Assembly: GCA_000027065.2 (NCBI GenBank) | Contig: FN543093.2 | Location: 2,670,074 to 2,734,073, forward strand | Source of the DNA: Cronobacter turicensis z3032 | GTDB taxonomy: Bacteria; Pseudomonadota; Gammaproteobacteria; Enterobacterales; Enterobacteriaceae | Direction: 5' to 3' | DNA: 64,000 bases | Part shown: piece by piece, positions 1 through 11,508 of the stretch | How the letters are laid out: each line of letters begins with the position of its first letter | Numbering within the stretch: the stretch's first letter is position 1 | Translations under genes and position numbers: made by a program | The notes under the pieces: model-generated | What the model was told of the DNA's origin: nothing | What the model saw: the letters and a program-made list of their open reading frames with translations, nothing else | Databases searched by the model: none

Positions 1-515
1 TGCCCGCCGCGTTCGGCCCGCGCGATCTGCCTGCATTGTGGGCGTTTCTCGACGCCCTGCCCGGCGGTTTTACGTATGGCGTTGAAGTGCGCCACCCCGA
101 TTTCTTCGCCAAAGGCGAGGCGGAGCTTTCGCTCAACCGCGGGCTTATCGCGCGCGGCGTCAACCGCGTGATGCTCGACAGCCGTCCGGTGCATGCCGCC
201 CTGCCTCACAGCCCGGCGGTGATCGACGCCCAGCGCAAAAAGCCTAAAGTGCCGGTCCATGCGCTCGTCACGGCGCAGCATCCAATGGTGCGGTTTATCG
301 GCAGCGATGATATGGCGCAAAACGCGGCGTTTTTCGCGGTCTGGCTTGCCAAACTCGCGCAGTGGCAGCAGACCACGACGCCCTATCTCTTTCTCCACAC
401 GCCGGATATCGAGCATGCGCCGGAGCTGGTGCACACGCTCTGGCCCGCGCTTCGCGAGGCGCTGCCGACCCTTGGCGACGAGCCCGCCATCCCCCACCAG
501 GACACCCTCTTTTAG
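1..515 (+). CDS. yecE: YecE, DUF72 family protein (5' end outside window)
   Basis: Only the C-terminal part is present; the open frame runs in from the left edge and stops at 513-515. The visible piece carries the GVEVRHPDF stretch typical of DUF72 proteins, a TIM-barrel-like family whose reaction is not established. Its place directly before yecN and cmoAB is the E. coli order, which supports the name. It ends 67 bases before yecN. The true start and N-terminal half cannot be judged from this window. Confidence 0.85.
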   Translation, partial: PAAFGPRDLPALWAFLDALPGGFTYGVEVRHPDFFAKGEAELSLNRGLIARGVNRVMLDSRPVHAALPHSPAVIDAQRKKPKVPVHALVTAQHPMVRFIGSDDMAQNAAFFAVWLAKLAQWQQTTTPYLFLHTPDIEHAPELVHTLWPALREALPTLGDEPAIPHQDTLF

Positions 516-582
516 GGCAGCGACAATATGGCCGCGCCACGCTATCATAAAGGCGCCATTAACAGCGTTAAACGGAGTTTCT

Positions 583-2730
<2,148 letters not shown>

Positions 2731-2735
2731 TGGGT

Positions 2736-2768
2736 TCTCCCGCACCGGCGTGCGGGAGAGGCGTTTTT
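2736..2768 (+). terminator. Rho-independent terminator after cmoB
   Basis: The perfect stem CTCCCGCA / TGCGGGAG is followed by GGCGTTTTTAT. The tail runs into the last codons of the convergent kbp gene, so the same hairpin may serve both strands. Confidence 0.85.
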
Positions 2769-3213
2769 ATTTCGGAATACGCAGCACCTGGCCTGGATAA
2801 ATTTTTTCCGGGCTGGTCAGCATCGGTTTATTGGCTTCAAAGATTTTTGGATATTGATTCGCGTCGCCATAAACCTCTTTCGAGATAGCGCTGAGCGTGT
2901 CGCCTTTTTTCACCGTATAGTACTGGCTTTCCGGCGCCGGGCTCGCCACCGCGACATTATCATCGACATGCCCGATACCCGCGATATTGCCGACGGCCAC
3001 CAGGATTTTCTCTTTCGCTTCCTGGCTTAAGCCCTGCCCGGTTACGGTCGCTTTGCCGTCATCCACCTGCACCTGCACTTTATCCGCATCCGGGATGCCG
3101 GTTTTTTTGAGGTGCTCCTGCACTTTGGCATTCTGCGCCGCCGCATCGTTATGTCCGGAAACGCTGTCCCAGATTTTCTCGCCCGCTTCTTTCACAAAAT
3201 TCAGTAATCCCAT
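2767..3213 (-). CDS. kbp: Kbp (YgaU) potassium-binding BON-LysM protein
   Basis: This 148-residue cytoplasmic protein has a BON domain (about residues 25-90) and a C-terminal LysM domain (about 97-146, with [13 protein letters not shown]). It matches E. coli YgaU/Kbp, which binds potassium ions with high selectivity and is induced by osmotic stress. A GAGGAA ribosome site precedes the ATG. In E. coli kbp sits elsewhere, near gabP, so its place beside cmoB is a synteny difference. There is no signal peptide, which separates it from cell-wall LysM proteins. Confidence 0.93.
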   Translation of the reverse strand: MGLLNFVKEAGEKIWDSVSGHNDAAAQNAKVQEHLKKTGIPDADKVQVQVDDGKATVTGQGLSQEAKEKILVAVGNIAGIGHVDDNVAVASPAPESQYYTVKKGDTLSAISKEVYGDANQYPKIFEANKPMLTSPEKIYPGQVLRIPK

Positions 3214-3340
3214 AGTTCCTCCTCAAAAAAAATTCACCCTGAGAAGTCTGGCAAACAAATCGAGGAATAAACCAGGCGGCAACGTGCTGGTTGCGTTAAA
3301 AGCGACCAGCCTGGCGGGAAAACCGTCAGCGGGCGCAGAG

Positions 3341-3368
3341 AAAACAACAAGCCCGGCGATGCCGGGCT
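3341..3368 (-). terminator. Terminator after the J-domain gene
   Basis: On the minus strand the stem GCCCGGC-atc-GCCGGGC is followed by TTGTTGTTTTC, just beyond the J-domain gene stop at 3377. Confidence 0.75.
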
Positions 3369-3376
3369 GATAAGCG

Positions 3377-5215
3377 CTAGTTGTCGCAGCGCGCGTGCCA
3401 TTCATGATTAACCCGCTCGCTGCATGCCTGCGGATCGTTGAGGTTACGGCACAGCGGCGGCATGGGCGGCGGCGTGCCGCAATCCGTCGGCGCAGGCCCG
3501 ACGCGCCCGGGGCTTGCCTCGCCGCGCGTGACGACAGGCTGCGTATCCTGCGGCGGCGTGGCCTGCGGTTTGCCCGGCAGCAGCGCGCGCACGCCGGTGA
3601 TGATGGCGAAAAACAGCAATGCCAGCAGCACCTGTTTCTTCAAACCGCTGCGTTTCGGCGTCGGGGGTTTGCGATACCGCCGCAGCGCGCCGGGATAGCG
3701 CCAGAGATCGGTCCAGGCCAGCGATAGCGTCACAATGACAAATACCCACATCGCCAGCCGGCCGCAGATCGCCGCGATAACGAGGCTGACCACGCAGAAC
3801 GGAATTACATGCGCGAACAGCCGCCAGCGTTTGCGCCGCCGGGAGTAGATAAACCGCGGCAGCAGCCGCTCGCTCAGCGCCGCGTCACTGCCTGAGAATG
3901 GCTGGGTTAATCCCTGCCATAAGACCAGCGGGAAGATACCCACCAGCATCGCCACAACAGGTGCCACCAGCACACGCACTACCACGCCCCAGGGGGTGAT
4001 GGTTCCGTGATATAACGCGGGCAGCATCCAGCTGAAGGTCGCCATCATCAGCCCGACAAACCAGATGCTGCGCAGCATCGGACCGTGCGCCTCATTAAGC
4101 TTGTGGTACGTCTGTTGCCACGCGTGGATATCCGCGCCCGCAAAACGCGGGATAAGCGCCGGATGGCCGAGCGTCAGCAGGTCGTTCAGCCTGGCGCAGG
4201 CCTGCCAGTCTTCATCGGTGTAGTCGATCCCGGCCAGCATGCGGGCGTCTTCATCCTGCACGCGCAATACCATCTGCGCCGCCCGGTGCGCCGGGCTGTC
4301 GCCTGGGGCGTCGCGCTGCGCCGCAAGCTGCGCATACAGGCGTTCATCCTCGTCGCGGGCGATGACCTGCGCCCACAGCTCCGGCAAATCCGGCCGCTCG
4401 CCGCGCGTCTCATCCCAGTGAAATAGCCTGCACAGCGCCGCGAAGCGCTCTGGCAACCAGTCAGGCTGCGCGTCCAGCAGCGTCAGCGCCAGCTGTTGCA
4501 ACTGGCGTTGCCCGTCGTAGCTTTGCAGCCAGGGCGTATTCGCCAGCGCGCGCAGGCAGGCGATATAACGGGCATCGTGCCCCTCCTCCAACGCCGCCTG
4601 CATCTGTTCGGCATAAGGCGCGAGCAGCACGGTGCGCAGCCGGTTTTGCTGTGCGTCGTCCGGGGTCAGGCGTTGCCCTGGCGTCAGCCACTGAAAAAGC
4701 GCCTGCGCGCGGGCGGCAAAAGCGTGCTCATCAGGGGCGAGATGCCACAGACAGCGCGTCAGCACCGCCTCTTCGAAGACACGCGCCTCCCCCGCCTCCT
4801 GGGCCGTCAGCCAGCGCGCGTTAAGGTTTTCTTCATTTAACCCGTCGATCAAGGCCGCCGTGCGCGGCGGCGCATATACCGGCGCCCGGCGAACAGGCTC
4901 GCTTTGTGGCGGCTCAGGCTCGCTGAAGTGCGGCGTCAGCGGCGGGGCATCGGCCTCCCTGCGCGCGTCTGCTTCGCTGTCGTCATCGTGCTCTTCGTCG
5001 GTATCGTCACAGGCGTCGTCTTCGTCGTATTCGTCTTCGTCGTCCGCGACGCCGCGACGCGCCTGCTCCAGCGCCTGTTCATAGGCGTCGCGCAGTTGCT
5101 GAAAACCTTGCGGATCGTCATCCGGTCGGCACCCTTTCAGTAATCTGGCGTAGGCACGTTTAATGGCGCGCTCGTCCGCGCCGGGCGCAAGCCCGAGGAT
5201 CTGCAGCGCGCGCAT
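3377..5215 (-). CDS. J-domain-like membrane protein, partner of HscC (DjlB/DjlC type)
   Basis: The 612-residue protein opens with a J-domain-like helix pair (residues 1-45), but the invariant HPD tripeptide of J-domains reads RPD here, in RPDDDPQGF. A strongly acidic low-complexity linker follows (about residues 58-85). The C-terminal half has at least four predicted membrane segments and a cysteine-rich tail (last 35 residues). The ATG at 5215 overlaps the hscC stop as TGATG; a GTG at 5227 is an alternative start. Coupling to HscC and the N-terminal layout match E. coli DjlB/DjlC, which stimulate HscC, but this protein is longer. The function as an HscC co-chaperone is inferred. Confidence 0.75.
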   Translation of the reverse strand: MRALQILGLAPGADERAIKRAYARLLKGCRPDDDPQGFQQLRDAYEQALEQARRGVADDEDEYDEDDACDDTDEEHDDDSEADARREADAPPLTPHFSEPEPPQSEPVRRAPVYAPPRTAALIDGLNEENLNARWLTAQEAGEARVFEEAVLTRCLWHLAPDEHAFAARAQALFQWLTPGQRLTPDDAQQNRLRTVLLAPYAEQMQAALEEGHDARYIACLRALANTPWLQSYDGQRQLQQLALTLLDAQPDWLPERFAALCRLFHWDETRGERPDLPELWAQVIARDEDERLYAQLAAQRDAPGDSPAHRAAQMVLRVQDEDARMLAGIDYTDEDWQACARLNDLLTLGHPALIPRFAGADIHAWQQTYHKLNEAHGPMLRSIWFVGLMMATFSWMLPALYHGTITPWGVVVRVLVAPVVAMLVGIFPLVLWQGLTQPFSGSDAALSERLLPRFIYSRRRKRWRLFAHVIPFCVVSLVIAAICGRLAMWVFVIVTLSLAWTDLWRYPGALRRYRKPPTPKRSGLKKQVLLALLFFAIITGVRALLPGKPQATPPQDTQPVVTRGEASPGRVGPAPTDCGTPPPMPPLCRNLNDPQACSERVNHEWHARCDN

Positions 5216-6915
5216 CAGAAGAGCCACATCCCGGCTTCGATAGCGTCCGCCTGCTGCGTTATCTCGTGACGGACTTTATCGATGCGCGCGTCATCCTGGC
5301 TCTCCAGCGCCTGCTGGAAGCGCACCCCGAGATAGCTAATCTCCTCGCGCAGTTCGCCGGTGTTTTCCTGGTACAGGCGGTCGAGCCGGGCCAGCAGATG
5401 CGTGTTGGGCTGACGTTCGCGCGGATGAATTTTCAGCGCGCTCAGCTGTGCAAGGCGTTCGGCAATCTCTTGCGGCGTCAGCACGCCGGGGTTATTTTCG
5501 ATAATCAGCTGCTGGCGCTCGCCGGTCAGCGGCACCGTGACTTCCGCTTCCAGAATGCCGTTGACGTCGTAAGTAAAGCGCACATCCAGCGCTACCTCGC
5601 CCGCCGGTTTCGGCGGCACCGATACGCGCATCCTGCCAAGCTCAATGTTGTCCTTCACCAGACGGCTCTCGCCCTGGTAAATGGTAAACTCCACCACCGT
5701 CTGGTTATCCGCCAGCGTGCAGACTCTTTTCATCCGGCTCACCGGCACCACGACGTTGCGCTCAATCACCGGCAGATAGTGGCCCTCGTCAAGGTGACGG
5801 CCAAAGGCTTTAACGGTTTCAATGCCCAGCGTATAGGGGCAGACATCGGTCAGCACCACTTCTTCCAGCGCCGCGTCGCGTTTTTTCAGCGCGGCCTGAA
5901 CGGCGGCGCCGAGCGCCACCGTCTCGTCAGGGTTTATCGACACCGACGGAAAACGGCCAAACAGGCTGGCGGCCAGACGGCGCACCAGCGGCATACGGGT
6001 CGCGCCGCCCACCAGCAGAATGTCGTCGAGATCCGCCACGCGGATGCGGGCGTCGCGCAGCGCGCGCTCAATCGGCTGGCGAAGCCGGGTCAACAGCGGC
6101 ACGAAAATATCATTCAGATCGCCCTGATGAATCGTCTGACTCCAGATCTGGTCTTCGGCGCGCAGCGTAAAGGTGGCGACATGACTCTCGCCAAGCGCAT
6201 GGCGCACCCGTTCGGCCTCGCGGCGCAGGGCGTGGGTGTGCGCCGCCGGGTCCGGCAGGCCGCCCGACGCCCTCTGGCGCGCCACGAAAACCTCAATCAG
6301 CGCCTGGTCGAAATCTTCGCCGCCGAGAAAGTTGTCCCCGGCGCTGGCGCGCACTTCCATCACGCCCTCGAACAACTCCAGCACCGAGACGTCAAAGGTG
6401 CCGCCGCCGAGATCGAACACCAGAAACGTGCCCTCTTCTTCCCGCCGATGCAGGCCGTAGGCCAGCGCCGCCGCGGTGGGTTCGTTAATCAGTTTTTCAA
6501 CCTTCAGCCCGGCCAGTTCGCCCGCGATGCGCGTGGCTTTACGCTGGGCATCGCTGAAGTACGCCGGTACGCTGATGACCGCTTCGGTAACCGGCTCGCC
6601 GCAGGCGCGCTCAATATCTTCTTTCAGGCTGCGCAGCACCAGCGCCGACAGCTCTTCGGCGCGGAACAGTTTATCCCCGAGCCGGACGGTCCAGGCGGTG
6701 CCCATATGACGTTTGAAAAGCGCGGTAGTGAGGTGTGGGTGCGTATGCAGGCGCTCACGGGCGGCTTTGCCCACCAGCACGCGCCCTTCGTCGTCAAGGC
6801 CGACGACGCTTGGCGTAAGCCATTCGCCCATCGCGTTGGTGATGAGTCTGGGGCTGCCTTCCTGCCAGATGGCGGCGAGGCTATTGGTGGTGCCGAGATC
6901 GATGCCGACGATCAT
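5215..6915 (-). CDS. hscC: HscC-type Hsp70 chaperone
   Basis: The 566-residue protein is a DnaK homologue with the ATPase phosphate-1 motif IDLGTTNS at residue 4, the phosphate-2 motif [11 protein letters not shown] near 190, and a short substrate-binding domain lacking the DnaK lid length. Size and sequence fit HscC (556 residues in E. coli) rather than DnaK or HscA. The frame stays open to 7113, but the ATG at 6915 follows AGGGAGAAC and begins right at the ATPase domain. It is translationally coupled to the downstream J-domain-like gene. The pair lies next to cutC here, whereas E. coli hscC is in the ybe region, so the module has been relocated. Confidence 0.9.
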   Translation of the reverse strand: MIVGIDLGTTNSLAAIWQEGSPRLITNAMGEWLTPSVVGLDDEGRVLVGKAARERLHTHPHLTTALFKRHMGTAWTVRLGDKLFRAEELSALVLRSLKEDIERACGEPVTEAVISVPAYFSDAQRKATRIAGELAGLKVEKLINEPTAAALAYGLHRREEEGTFLVFDLGGGTFDVSVLELFEGVMEVRASAGDNFLGGEDFDQALIEVFVARQRASGGLPDPAAHTHALRREAERVRHALGESHVATFTLRAEDQIWSQTIHQGDLNDIFVPLLTRLRQPIERALRDARIRVADLDDILLVGGATRMPLVRRLAASLFGRFPSVSINPDETVALGAAVQAALKKRDAALEEVVLTDVCPYTLGIETVKAFGRHLDEGHYLPVIERNVVVPVSRMKRVCTLADNQTVVEFTIYQGESRLVKDNIELGRMRVSVPPKPAGEVALDVRFTYDVNGILEAEVTVPLTGERQQLIIENNPGVLTPQEIAERLAQLSALKIHPRERQPNTHLLARLDRLYQENTGELREEISYLGVRFQQALESQDDARIDKVRHEITQQADAIEAGMWLF

Positions 6916-7027
6916 CCTGTTCTCCCTTTGCAGGTCTGCGACAGACATTGACAATGCGTGGCATCTTCCCTGAGCGGCCCGGTAAAGACAAGACGACCAC
7001 CAGATCTGGTAGGCGGCCGCGCGCGCA

Positions 7028-7337
7028 TAAAAAAAGCCCCGGCAAAAGACCGGGGCCTGGTACGAGCAAGCATCATATTGGGCGACATGATGTGCGGTAA
7101 AAACTGAGGGCAAAAATCAGTGCGCTGACGAAAGCACCGCCTTCATGGCGGCTACCGCGTCGCCATCCACCTGGTAACGTGAGTATTCGTCGGCGCTGGC
7201 GTCCGATGACATCGAGACGCCGGTATTGCGATAACGCATGGGAGAGGCAACGTGGATGCCCGCCGAGCTGTGAAGCTCGTCAATCCCCTGCGCCAGGAAC
7301 AGGTTAAGGTTGCTAAGCCGTACCCCTGCACCGGCCA
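7028..7337 (-). ncRNA. micL: MicL sigma-E small RNA (cutC 3' end), predicted
   Basis: In E. coli MicL is transcribed from inside cutC as a transcript of about 307 nt, processed to an 80-nt form, and represses lpp translation. Here the minus strand has a strong terminator (GCCCCGG / CCGGGGC plus eight T, 7028-7056) beyond the cutC stop. It also has a sigma-E-like promoter inside cutC whose predicted start lies about 310 nt upstream of that terminator. The region just before the terminator is unrelated to any ORF. The match in length and position is the main evidence; no expression data are available. Confidence 0.65.
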
Positions 7338-7857
7338 TAATGATTGGAGCACGGGTTCTGCGCTTTAGTTCCGTAATTAATAAAATTCCTTTTTCCGCGC
7401 TCGCCTGCTGGCCGGAAGTCAGGATGCGCGCCACGCCGAGATCGGTTAATTCTTCCAGCGCTTTCAAGGGGCTGGCGCACATATCAAAGGCGCGATGAAA
7501 CGTCACCGCCATCCCTTCGGCAGCGCGCATTATCTTGCGCATCCGCGCCAGATCCACCTCGCCGTCTTCATTCAGCACGCCCGTCACCAGCCCCGGAAAG
7601 CCCAGGTCGCGGGTAAACGCGATGTCGTCCAGCATCGCCGCAAACTCGCTCTCGCTGTAGCAAAAATCGCCGCCGCGCGGGCGCACGATAGGATGAACGG
7701 GGATCGATATCTGCGCCCGCACGCCTTTGAGCACACCCGCGGAGGGCGTCAGGCCGCCCTCATTCACCGCAGAGCACAGCTCAATACGATCAGCGCCCGC
7801 CGCCTCTGCGGTCTTCGCGCAGGCCTGGCTGTAACAGCAAATTTCCAGTACCGCCAT
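7117..7857 (-). CDS. cutC: CutC family protein
   Basis: The 246-residue TIM-barrel protein carries the family's N-terminal motif GADRIELC (about residues 21-28) and [14 protein letters not shown] near residue 53. CutC was named for a copper-tolerance phenotype in E. coli; later work attributed that phenotype to the MicL RNA encoded in the 3' end, so the protein's own role is unsettled. The start ATG at 7857 follows AGGGAG. In E. coli cutC directly precedes yecM, while here three accessory genes separate them. Confidence 0.95.
   Translation of the reverse strand: MAVLEICCYSQACAKTAEAAGADRIELCSAVNEGGLTPSAGVLKGVRAQISIPVHPIVRPRGGDFCYSESEFAAMLDDIAFTRDLGFPGLVTGVLNEDGEVDLARMRKIMRAAEGMAVTFHRAFDMCASPLKALEELTDLGVARILTSGQQASAEKGILLITELKRRTRAPIIMAGAGVRLSNLNLFLAQGIDELHSSAGIHVASPMRYRNTGVSMSSDASADEYSRYQVDGDAVAAMKAVLSSAH
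7344..7372 (-). promoter_or_regulatory. Sigma-E-like promoter for micL within cutC
   Basis: The minus strand reads GGAACTA (7366-7372), a 17-base spacer, then TCCAA (7344-7348), close to the sigma-E pattern GGAACTT-N16/17-TCNAA. The predicted start is near 7337. Confidence 0.55.
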
Positions 7858-7942
7858 GGGTAACTCCCTGTAAATTAAAGTAGTGGTCAGCGCCCGGTAA
7901 ACGGCTTAGTCTGAAAGCCCCTTTGGCGCAGGACAACGTATC

Positions 7943-9094
7943 ATGGCATTCAATTTCGACGAAGAGATCAACCGCCGTCACAGCGACAGTATTAAGTGGA
8001 ACGCCCATGAGGAATCGGTGCTGCCGATGTGGGTGGCCGACACCGATTTCCGCTCGCCCGCCTGCATTACCGACGCGCTGATGGCGCGCGTGCAGCACGG
8101 CGTGTTTGGCTACGGCGCGCATCCGCAGGGGCTGGCCGAGGCCTTCGTTGAATGGTGCCAGCGCCGCTACCAGTGGCGCGTCGACCCGCAGTGGCTGGTC
8201 TTTATGCCGGGCATTGTCGCGGGGCTGAATCTCTCGGTACGCGCGTTTACCACGCCTGAAGAAACCACGGTTGCGCCCACGCCGATTTACCCGCCGTTTC
8301 GTAAATCCGCCGCGCTTGCCGGACGCGCCCAGCTTAACGCGCCGTTACAGGCGCGCGGCGAGCGGCGGGTGCTGGATCTCGAAAGCCTGCGCCCGCAGCT
8401 CACCGGGCGCGAAAAACTGCTGATGCTCTGTAATCCGCAAAACCCCGGCGGCACCGCGTATCGACGCGACGAGCTGGAGGCGCAGCTCGCGTTCGCGCAG
8501 GAGCATGACCTTATCGTCTGCTCCGATGAAATACACTGCGATCTGATCCTCACGCCCGGCGTGCAGCATATTCCGTTCGCCTCGCTGAGCGAAGACGCGG
8601 CGCGGCGCTCCATTACGCTGATGTCGCCTTCGAAAACGTTTAATATCGCGGGGCTTGGCGCCTCGGTGGCGGTTATCCCGGATGCCGCGCTGCGTCAGCG
8701 TTTTTGCGCCGCGCGCGAAGGTATTGTGCCGCATGTGGATGTACTGGCGCTGACCGCCGCTGAAGCGGCCTGGCGCGGCGGCGAGACATGGCTTGCCGAA
8801 CAGCTTTCGTATTTACGTCGCAACCGCGACCGCTTATACGCGGCTATTGATGCGCTGCCGGGGTTGGAAATGGCGCGCCCGGAGGCGACCTATCTGGCGT
8901 GGGTGGATGCAGCCGGGCTTGGTGTGGAAAACCCGACGCGCTTTTTTAAGCGCCAGGGGCTCGGTTTCTCCCCCGGCGCGGATTTCGGGGCGCCGCAGCA
9001 CGTGCGGATTAACTTCGGCTGCACGGCCGCCACGCTGGAGATCGCCATTACGCGTCTGCAGCGTGCGGTCGAAGCCGCGAACGTCAGGGCTTAA
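7943..9094 (+). CDS. PatB/MalY-type PLP C-S lyase or aminotransferase
   Basis: This is a 383-residue fold-type I PLP enzyme. The PLP-lysine context SPSKTFNIAGL lies near residue 235, and LLMLCNPQNPGG near 155 is the aspartate-aminotransferase-fold signature. The N-terminus (LPMWVADTDFRSP) is typical of the MalY/PatB cystathionine beta-lyase group. A C-S lyase role on cystathionine or cysteine conjugates is likely, but the substrate cannot be fixed from sequence. Its last 11 bases overlap the end of the convergent dehydrogenase gene. No regulator gene is adjacent. Confidence 0.85.
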   Translation: MAFNFDEEINRRHSDSIKWNAHEESVLPMWVADTDFRSPACITDALMARVQHGVFGYGAHPQGLAEAFVEWCQRRYQWRVDPQWLVFMPGIVAGLNLSVRAFTTPEETTVAPTPIYPPFRKSAALAGRAQLNAPLQARGERRVLDLESLRPQLTGREKLLMLCNPQNPGGTAYRRDELEAQLAFAQEHDLIVCSDEIHCDLILTPGVQHIPFASLSEDAARRSITLMSPSKTFNIAGLGASVAVIPDAALRQRFCAAREGIVPHVDVLALTAAEAAWRGGETWLAEQLSYLRRNRDRLYAAIDALPGLEMARPEATYLAWVDAAGLGVENPTRFFKRQGLGFSPGADFGAPQHVRINFGCTAATLEIAITRLQRAVEAANVRA

Positions 9095-10250
9095 ACACCG
9101 CCCGCACGCAGCCGTCCTCTTTATTTTTGAACATTTCATAGCCGCGCGGCGCGTCTTCCAGCGAGAAGCGGTGCGTGGCGAGGAAATCGGTGCGCAGTTC
9201 GCCACGCGCGGCGTGATCCAGCAGGCGTTTCATGTAGGTCTGTCCGTGCTGCTGGGCGGTGCGGATGGTTAACCCTTTATTCATCGCCACGCCGAGCGGG
9301 AATTTATCCATCATCCCGTAGACGCCCAGAATGGCGAGCGTGCCGCCTTTACGGCAGGCGCGGATCGCCTGGCGCAGCGCGGCGCCGATGTCGGTATGCA
9401 TTTTGAGCGCTTGTTTGGTGCGGTCATACGCGTACTCCAGACCTTCGCCGTGCGCTTCCATCCCTACCGCATCGATGCAGCTGTCCGGGCCGCGGCCGCC
9501 GGTTATCTCAAGCAACGCTTCGTAAATATCCACTTTGGTGTAATCCAGCGGGATCGCGCCGATGATGTCGCGCGCCATCGCCAGCCGCTCCGGGAAACGG
9601 TCAATGGCGATCACTTTCTCAGCGCCCATCAGATACGCGCTCTGGGCCGCCATCAGCCCGACGCCGCCGCAGCCCCACACCGCGACCGTATCGCCGGGGT
9701 GGATATTGCAAAAATCCGCGCCCATGTAGCCCGTCGGCGCGGCGTCGGACAGAAACAGCGCCTGCTCGTCAGAGACGGTTTCCGGCACGATAAAGCAGTC
9801 GTTATCGGCGAACGGCACGCGCACATATTCGGCGTGCGAACCGGCGTAACCGCCGAACGCATGGCTGTAGGCATAAATACCTGCCGTCGGGTAGCCCAGG
9901 ATTTTTTCCTGCATGTGCGCGTTCGGGTTGGTGTTATCGCAGCAGGAGGTCAGCCCGTGGCTACAGTACCAGCAGGAGCCGCACGAGATAAACGACGGCA
10001 CCACGACGCGGTCGCCGCGGCGGATGTTTTTGACCTCCGGGCCCACTTCCACTACTTCGCCCATAAATTCATGGCCGAGAATATCGCCCTCTTCCATGCT
10101 CGGGATAAGCCCGTCGATGACGTGCAAATCGGAGCCGCAGGTCGTGGTCAGCCCCACTTTAAGGATCACATCATGCGGGTTGACGATAGTCGGATCGCCC
10201 ACGGTCTCGACACGCAAATCGTTGACGCCGTTCCAGCAGAGTGCTCGCAT
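9084..10250 (-). CDS. Zinc-dependent alcohol dehydrogenase (MDR family)
   Basis: The 388-residue medium-chain dehydrogenase has the catalytic zinc region TTCGSDLH (about residues 36-43), GHEFMGEVVEVG near 59, and the structural zinc cluster CGSCWYCSHGLTSCC near 90. The NAD(P) motif WGCGGVGLM lies near 183. The long C-terminal lobe resembles glutathione-independent formaldehyde-dehydrogenase-like members, so an aldehyde or alcohol substrate is plausible but unproven. It starts only three bases after the SRPBCC gene and is likely cotranscribed with it. Gene and neighbour are absent from this position in E. coli. Confidence 0.88.
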   Translation of the reverse strand: MRALCWNGVNDLRVETVGDPTIVNPHDVILKVGLTTTCGSDLHVIDGLIPSMEEGDILGHEFMGEVVEVGPEVKNIRRGDRVVVPSFISCGSCWYCSHGLTSCCDNTNPNAHMQEKILGYPTAGIYAYSHAFGGYAGSHAEYVRVPFADNDCFIVPETVSDEQALFLSDAAPTGYMGADFCNIHPGDTVAVWGCGGVGLMAAQSAYLMGAEKVIAIDRFPERLAMARDIIGAIPLDYTKVDIYEALLEITGGRGPDSCIDAVGMEAHGEGLEYAYDRTKQALKMHTDIGAALRQAIRACRKGGTLAILGVYGMMDKFPLGVAMNKGLTIRTAQQHGQTYMKRLLDHAARGELRTDFLATHRFSLEDAPRGYEMFKNKEDGCVRAVFKP

Positions 10251-10253
10251 CGG

Positions 10254-10796
10254 TTATTCCTCCACTTTATCCATACCCTCGTGACGCCCCGCCGGTTGCG
10301 GTTTGTTGGTCGCGATTTCGCCCGTCTCGGCAAGGCTTTTAAAGCGCCGCAGCGCCTGGCTTAGCATCGCCTCCGGCACCAGATCGATTTTCTTCGACAG
10401 CCACTCGCCTAAAAAGCCGCCCGGCGGATCGAAGTGCAGCGCCAGCGTCACTTCTGTGCCGCGCTCGTCCGAAATATGACGAAACGTCAGCCTGCCGGCA
10501 TTTGGTACGGTGGCTTTTTTCTCAGACGCCCAGCTGATGTAGTGGCCGCGCTCTTCATCGACGATATGCGCATCCCACTCGACCGTTTTGCCAAGCGGCA
10601 TCCGCACGGCCCAGTGGGACGCGGTATTGCTGAGAATGGTGATGCGGGCGAAGTGTTCCATGATGCGCGGCAGGGTTGAGGGGGCGCGCCACAAATCAAA
10701 CAGCTCCTCGGCGGAGCGGTGGATAAGCAGGGAGCGGCGCAGCCCAGGCTCATCACGGTTAATCCACAGATCGGTACGTTTTACGGTTTGTTGCAT
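10254..10796 (-). CDS. SRPBCC (START-like) family protein
   Basis: This 180-residue protein looks like a polyketide cyclase/dehydrase-type SRPBCC fold, a helix-grip fold that binds hydrophobic ligands. Features are LIHRSAEELFDLWRAP near the N-terminus and the HFDPPGGFLGEW turn near residue 130. The frame is open to 10892, but the ATG at 10796 has a GGGAGAG ribosome site. It is the first gene of a two-gene unit with the zinc dehydrogenase. No specific function can be assigned. Confidence 0.75.
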   Translation of the reverse strand: MQQTVKRTDLWINRDEPGLRRSLLIHRSAEELFDLWRAPSTLPRIMEHFARITILSNTASHWAVRMPLGKTVEWDAHIVDEERGHYISWASEKKATVPNAGRLTFRHISDERGTEVTLALHFDPPGGFLGEWLSKKIDLVPEAMLSQALRRFKSLAETGEIATNKPQPAGRHEGMDKVEE

Positions 10797-10944
10797 GAGT
10801 CTCTCCCATCGGTCGAAAACAGGCGTCGGGTTTCTCCTTACTCTTTTCATGCGGGGGCGTGCGGGAAAAGGTCCCCTGAATACTATAGACAAAAAACGGG
10901 GCCAGACTTTGCGCCAGTCGGGCCCCGTGCGTTATCGCGAGCGA

Positions 10945-11508
10945 TTATTGCTGTTCGCTTGCGACGATCTCTTCAATGGAATAGGGATGGAATTTGATGG
11001 TGACGATACGGTCGGTGACGGCAAGCGTCGGGTTCGGCAGCCGCTCATGCTCGCCCGCCGGCGAACTGGTTTTCACCGAAATGTCCGGCGCCATCAGGCC
11101 TTCGTCGCCCAGCAGCGCCAGCGCGCGCTGGTTGAGCGTTTCCGGCGCGCCGGGCAGGACGATTTCAATATGCTCCCAGCCTTCGTGCGGGTAGCGCTTC
11201 TCGCCAGGCCACGGCAGCTCGACGACCGTAAAGCGCCACGGCCCGACGCAGACCGGCTCATCAAGACGAAAGAGGCAAATCGGGCGGCCATTAATGATGT
11301 TTTCGCTAAGCAGCGTGCCGCACTGCTCGAACCCTTTACGCCAGCGCTCGGCAGTCGCGTTCTGGTGGCAGCGCAGGGAGATGTGATCGGCGTGCAGCCC
11401 GTTAATATCGAGCGCAAGACGCCCGGCAAGCGTCTGTAACGCCGCGTCAAAGCGCGGCAGATCCGCGCGGATATCATGGAGTGCTTCTGGTGAGTGCCAG
11501 TGGGTCAT
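10945..11508 (-). CDS. yecM: YecM, VOC-superfamily protein
   Basis: The 187-residue protein matches E. coli YecM along its whole length, including ADHISLRCHQNATAERW (about residues 39-55), LPWPGEKRYPHEGWEHIEI (around 98) and KTSSPAGEHERLPNPT near 145. It has the vicinal-oxygen-chelate fold with conserved metal-type histidines and glutamates, but no reaction is established. It is divergent from argS with 185 bases between the starts, as in E. coli. Confidence 0.95.
   Translation of the reverse strand: MTHWHSPEALHDIRADLPRFDAALQTLAGRLALDINGLHADHISLRCHQNATAERWRKGFEQCGTLLSENIINGRPICLFRLDEPVCVGPWRFTVVELPWPGEKRYPHEGWEHIEIVLPGAPETLNQRALALLGDEGLMAPDISVKTSSPAGEHERLPNPTLAVTDRIVTIKFHPYSIEEIVASEQQ

Noticed and set aside
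5266..6951. Very long plus-strand frame (561 codons) opposite hscC
   Set aside because: It is the reverse-strand shadow of a GC-rich gene; composition is Arg/His/Gln-rich with no recognisable domain.
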